Below, one piece after another: positions 62,472 through 64,000 of a stretch of DNA of 64,000 nucleotides (positions within the stretch are counted from its first letter, which is position 1; each line of letters begins with the position of its first letter). The position numbers and the translations under genes are program-made. The notes beneath the pieces were generated by a model. It made no database searches. It saw nothing but the letters and a program-made list of their open reading frames with translations, and had not been told where the DNA came from. Origin of the DNA: Metridium senile (Eukaryota; Cnidaria; Anthozoa; Actiniaria; Metridiidae); NCBI GenBank assembly GCA_949775045.1, contig OX459105.1, positions 16,939,353 to 17,003,352 of the forward strand. The letters are read 5' to 3'.

Positions 62472-64000
62472 CTGAAAATAAAAAGGGAATAGAATGAACA
62501 ATGGGAAAAATGGGAAAACACATGGAACCATATAGTTATGTGAATCATATTTATATAGCGCATATTCCATAAAATGTTCATATACGCTGTTTTCATAACA
62601 TGATTAATGCATAAGAAATTAATTAGGGCCCTACTGAAAATTGCCATTGCGAGTAGGTTCCCTTACTAACTATTATTATTATTATTATGGCAAGTTTTAT
62701 TTTCTTTTGTGTATCATAATTATATTAACAAGCGGACTATTACGTCTAGGCTAGTTAAGTATATTGCTCTTTACAATCGTTTCATTATTCATTATTATTA
62801 TTATAATTATTATTCTAATCAGAAGAACTTTGCTAATACAATTTAATAAGAAAACTAGCGAAAAGAAATTACAACGTTTCATTTACTTGATAATGTTGTC
62901 ACAATGACAACAAAACGTTGTAATTTCTTTTCGCTAGTTTTCTAAATGATACAATAAATGGGATATATAAGATATATATATGTATAAGATATATATATAT
63001 AAGAACTAATTAAAAGCCTGTGTGAACAAAAAGGTCTATAAGTGTCTCTTAAAACTTTCAATTGTGAAATAAAAAAGTGAAAAATAGGATGAAACAAGTA
63101 AATGATAAAATTTGAAAAATAGGATAAAATGATAAAATAGAATAAGATAACTAAAAAGTGTTGGATAAATGAAAAATTGAATGAGAGAATATAAATAGAA
63201 TATAAAAAAGATAGAATACAGAATATATATAGGGTAACAAATAGTAGAAATAGGACAGTCTGATGACATAGCTGAGTCAATGAGACATTAAATGTAAAAT
63301 GTAACTATTTAAACTAGCTTATATAATGAGTTTCAATTCAGCTGTGTTTTGGTCAATTATATTGAAAACAATAAGAAATTCAAGGAGGAAGGAAGGATTT
63401 TTAAAAGTAACATTATCATATATTATGCTAATCCTATTAAAATAGAACATTATCTATTACCAAAGGAACAGTTTCATTAAGGAAGATAAGGATTAAAATT
63501 TGTTTTTTTCAATCTTTAATAATGATATCAATTAATGTGTACATCGTAAACATAAATTTCAAATCAAGTAAAAAAAATTGCAATTGATATACAAAATTAT
63601 ACAAAAATCAAAAAATGAGATCACTTTGAAGATCACTTCTCCTCGTGTTGTTGAAACCTCATACACCAACAACAACATTCTTTCTAAAGCCTACATACAC
63701 CGAGACAATCACAACATATCAACAAAATAACAACAACATCTTTTTCAACTGCAAAGTCTGTATTATATAGTGCTTATATAGCTAGAGCATTTAATTTAAT
63801 TTTCAATGTGTATCCTAGACAGAAAGTTATACTTAAAACCCCATATCATGCCATAATTCTTAATGATCAGAAAATGATTCTAAAAAGACATCTTTTTGAG
63901 ATAATGCTAATGTGTATGTTATGATTTCCAAATGCAAGGTAGATCTGATCTACACCCCAATGTCATTTAACTTGCAATATAAATGGAAACTAGCGAGTAA
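62472..64000. other. GLIS-like gene intron to the window edge
   Basis: AT-rich intronic DNA with a palindromic MITE (62849-62942), a T/A-rich patch at 62960-63200 and, in the last 17 bases, the start of an ACTAGCGAGTAA element. No further exon recognised. Confidence 0.6.
62849..62942. mobile_element. 94-bp MITE with perfect 31-bp arms
   Basis: AGAAAACTAGCGAAAAGAAA TTACAACGTTT and its exact inverse flank about 30 bp of unpaired sequence. Confidence 0.9.

Overview
The window is nuclear DNA of an invertebrate animal. It is AT-rich, its genes have many short exons with GT-AG introns, its intergenic DNA is full of short inverted-repeat (MITE-like) elements and minisatellites, and the gene set is animal-specific (SKP2, LMBRD2, HCCS, NALCN, RB1CC1, LRRC42, a GLIS-type zinc finger). 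An anthozoan cnidarian is my best guess, mainly because a palindromic element ending in a CTCGTACCCAGAGCC-like motif resembles repeats I associate with that group. This is inference, not proof.

Layout from left to right: the 3' half of SKP2 (+, 215-3075) faces LMBRD2 (-, 14375-5376, 14 exons, 720 aa). HCCS (+, 15476-17320, 4 exons, 275 aa) faces a five-exon gene for an ER-lumen thioredoxin-fold protein (-, 23983-18455, 464 aa) that ends in NDEL and has no CxxC motif. After a repeat-filled gap comes a single-exon NALCN sodium-leak channel (-, 33067-27686, 1793 aa). It lies head-to-head, 146 bp away, with a single-exon S-adenosylmethionine synthetase (+, 33214-34512, 432 aa) that carries a mitochondrial-type N-terminal presequence. 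RB1CC1/FIP200 (+, 35902-54392) resolves into 20 exons whose lengths sum to exactly 1256 codons. It faces LRRC42 (-, 59045-55986, 4 exons, 448 aa). The right edge holds the last two exons of a GLIS-like zinc-finger gene (-, 62471-61669).

The genes do not form one pathway. They cover ubiquitin ligase targeting (SKP2), a membrane protein of GPCR signalling (LMBRD2), cytochrome c maturation (HCCS), the ER lumen, membrane leak current (NALCN), methyl-donor synthesis (MAT) and autophagy initiation (RB1CC1). From memory, SKP2 and LMBRD2 are also neighbours in human (5p13), and LRRC42 and GLIS1 are both at human 1p32, so two ancestral linkages may survive here.

The most unusual things I see are: (1) a MAT whose only usable start codon forces a mitochondrial-like presequence; (2) a NALCN with an EEEE selectivity filter and no introns; (3) the redox-inactive NDEL thioredoxin-fold protein; and (4) five separate cases, in three genes, where a tandem duplication of about 80-140 bp has copied an exon edge. 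Four of these copy a 3' splice site with the first bases of the exon and leave decoy acceptors upstream of the true exon.
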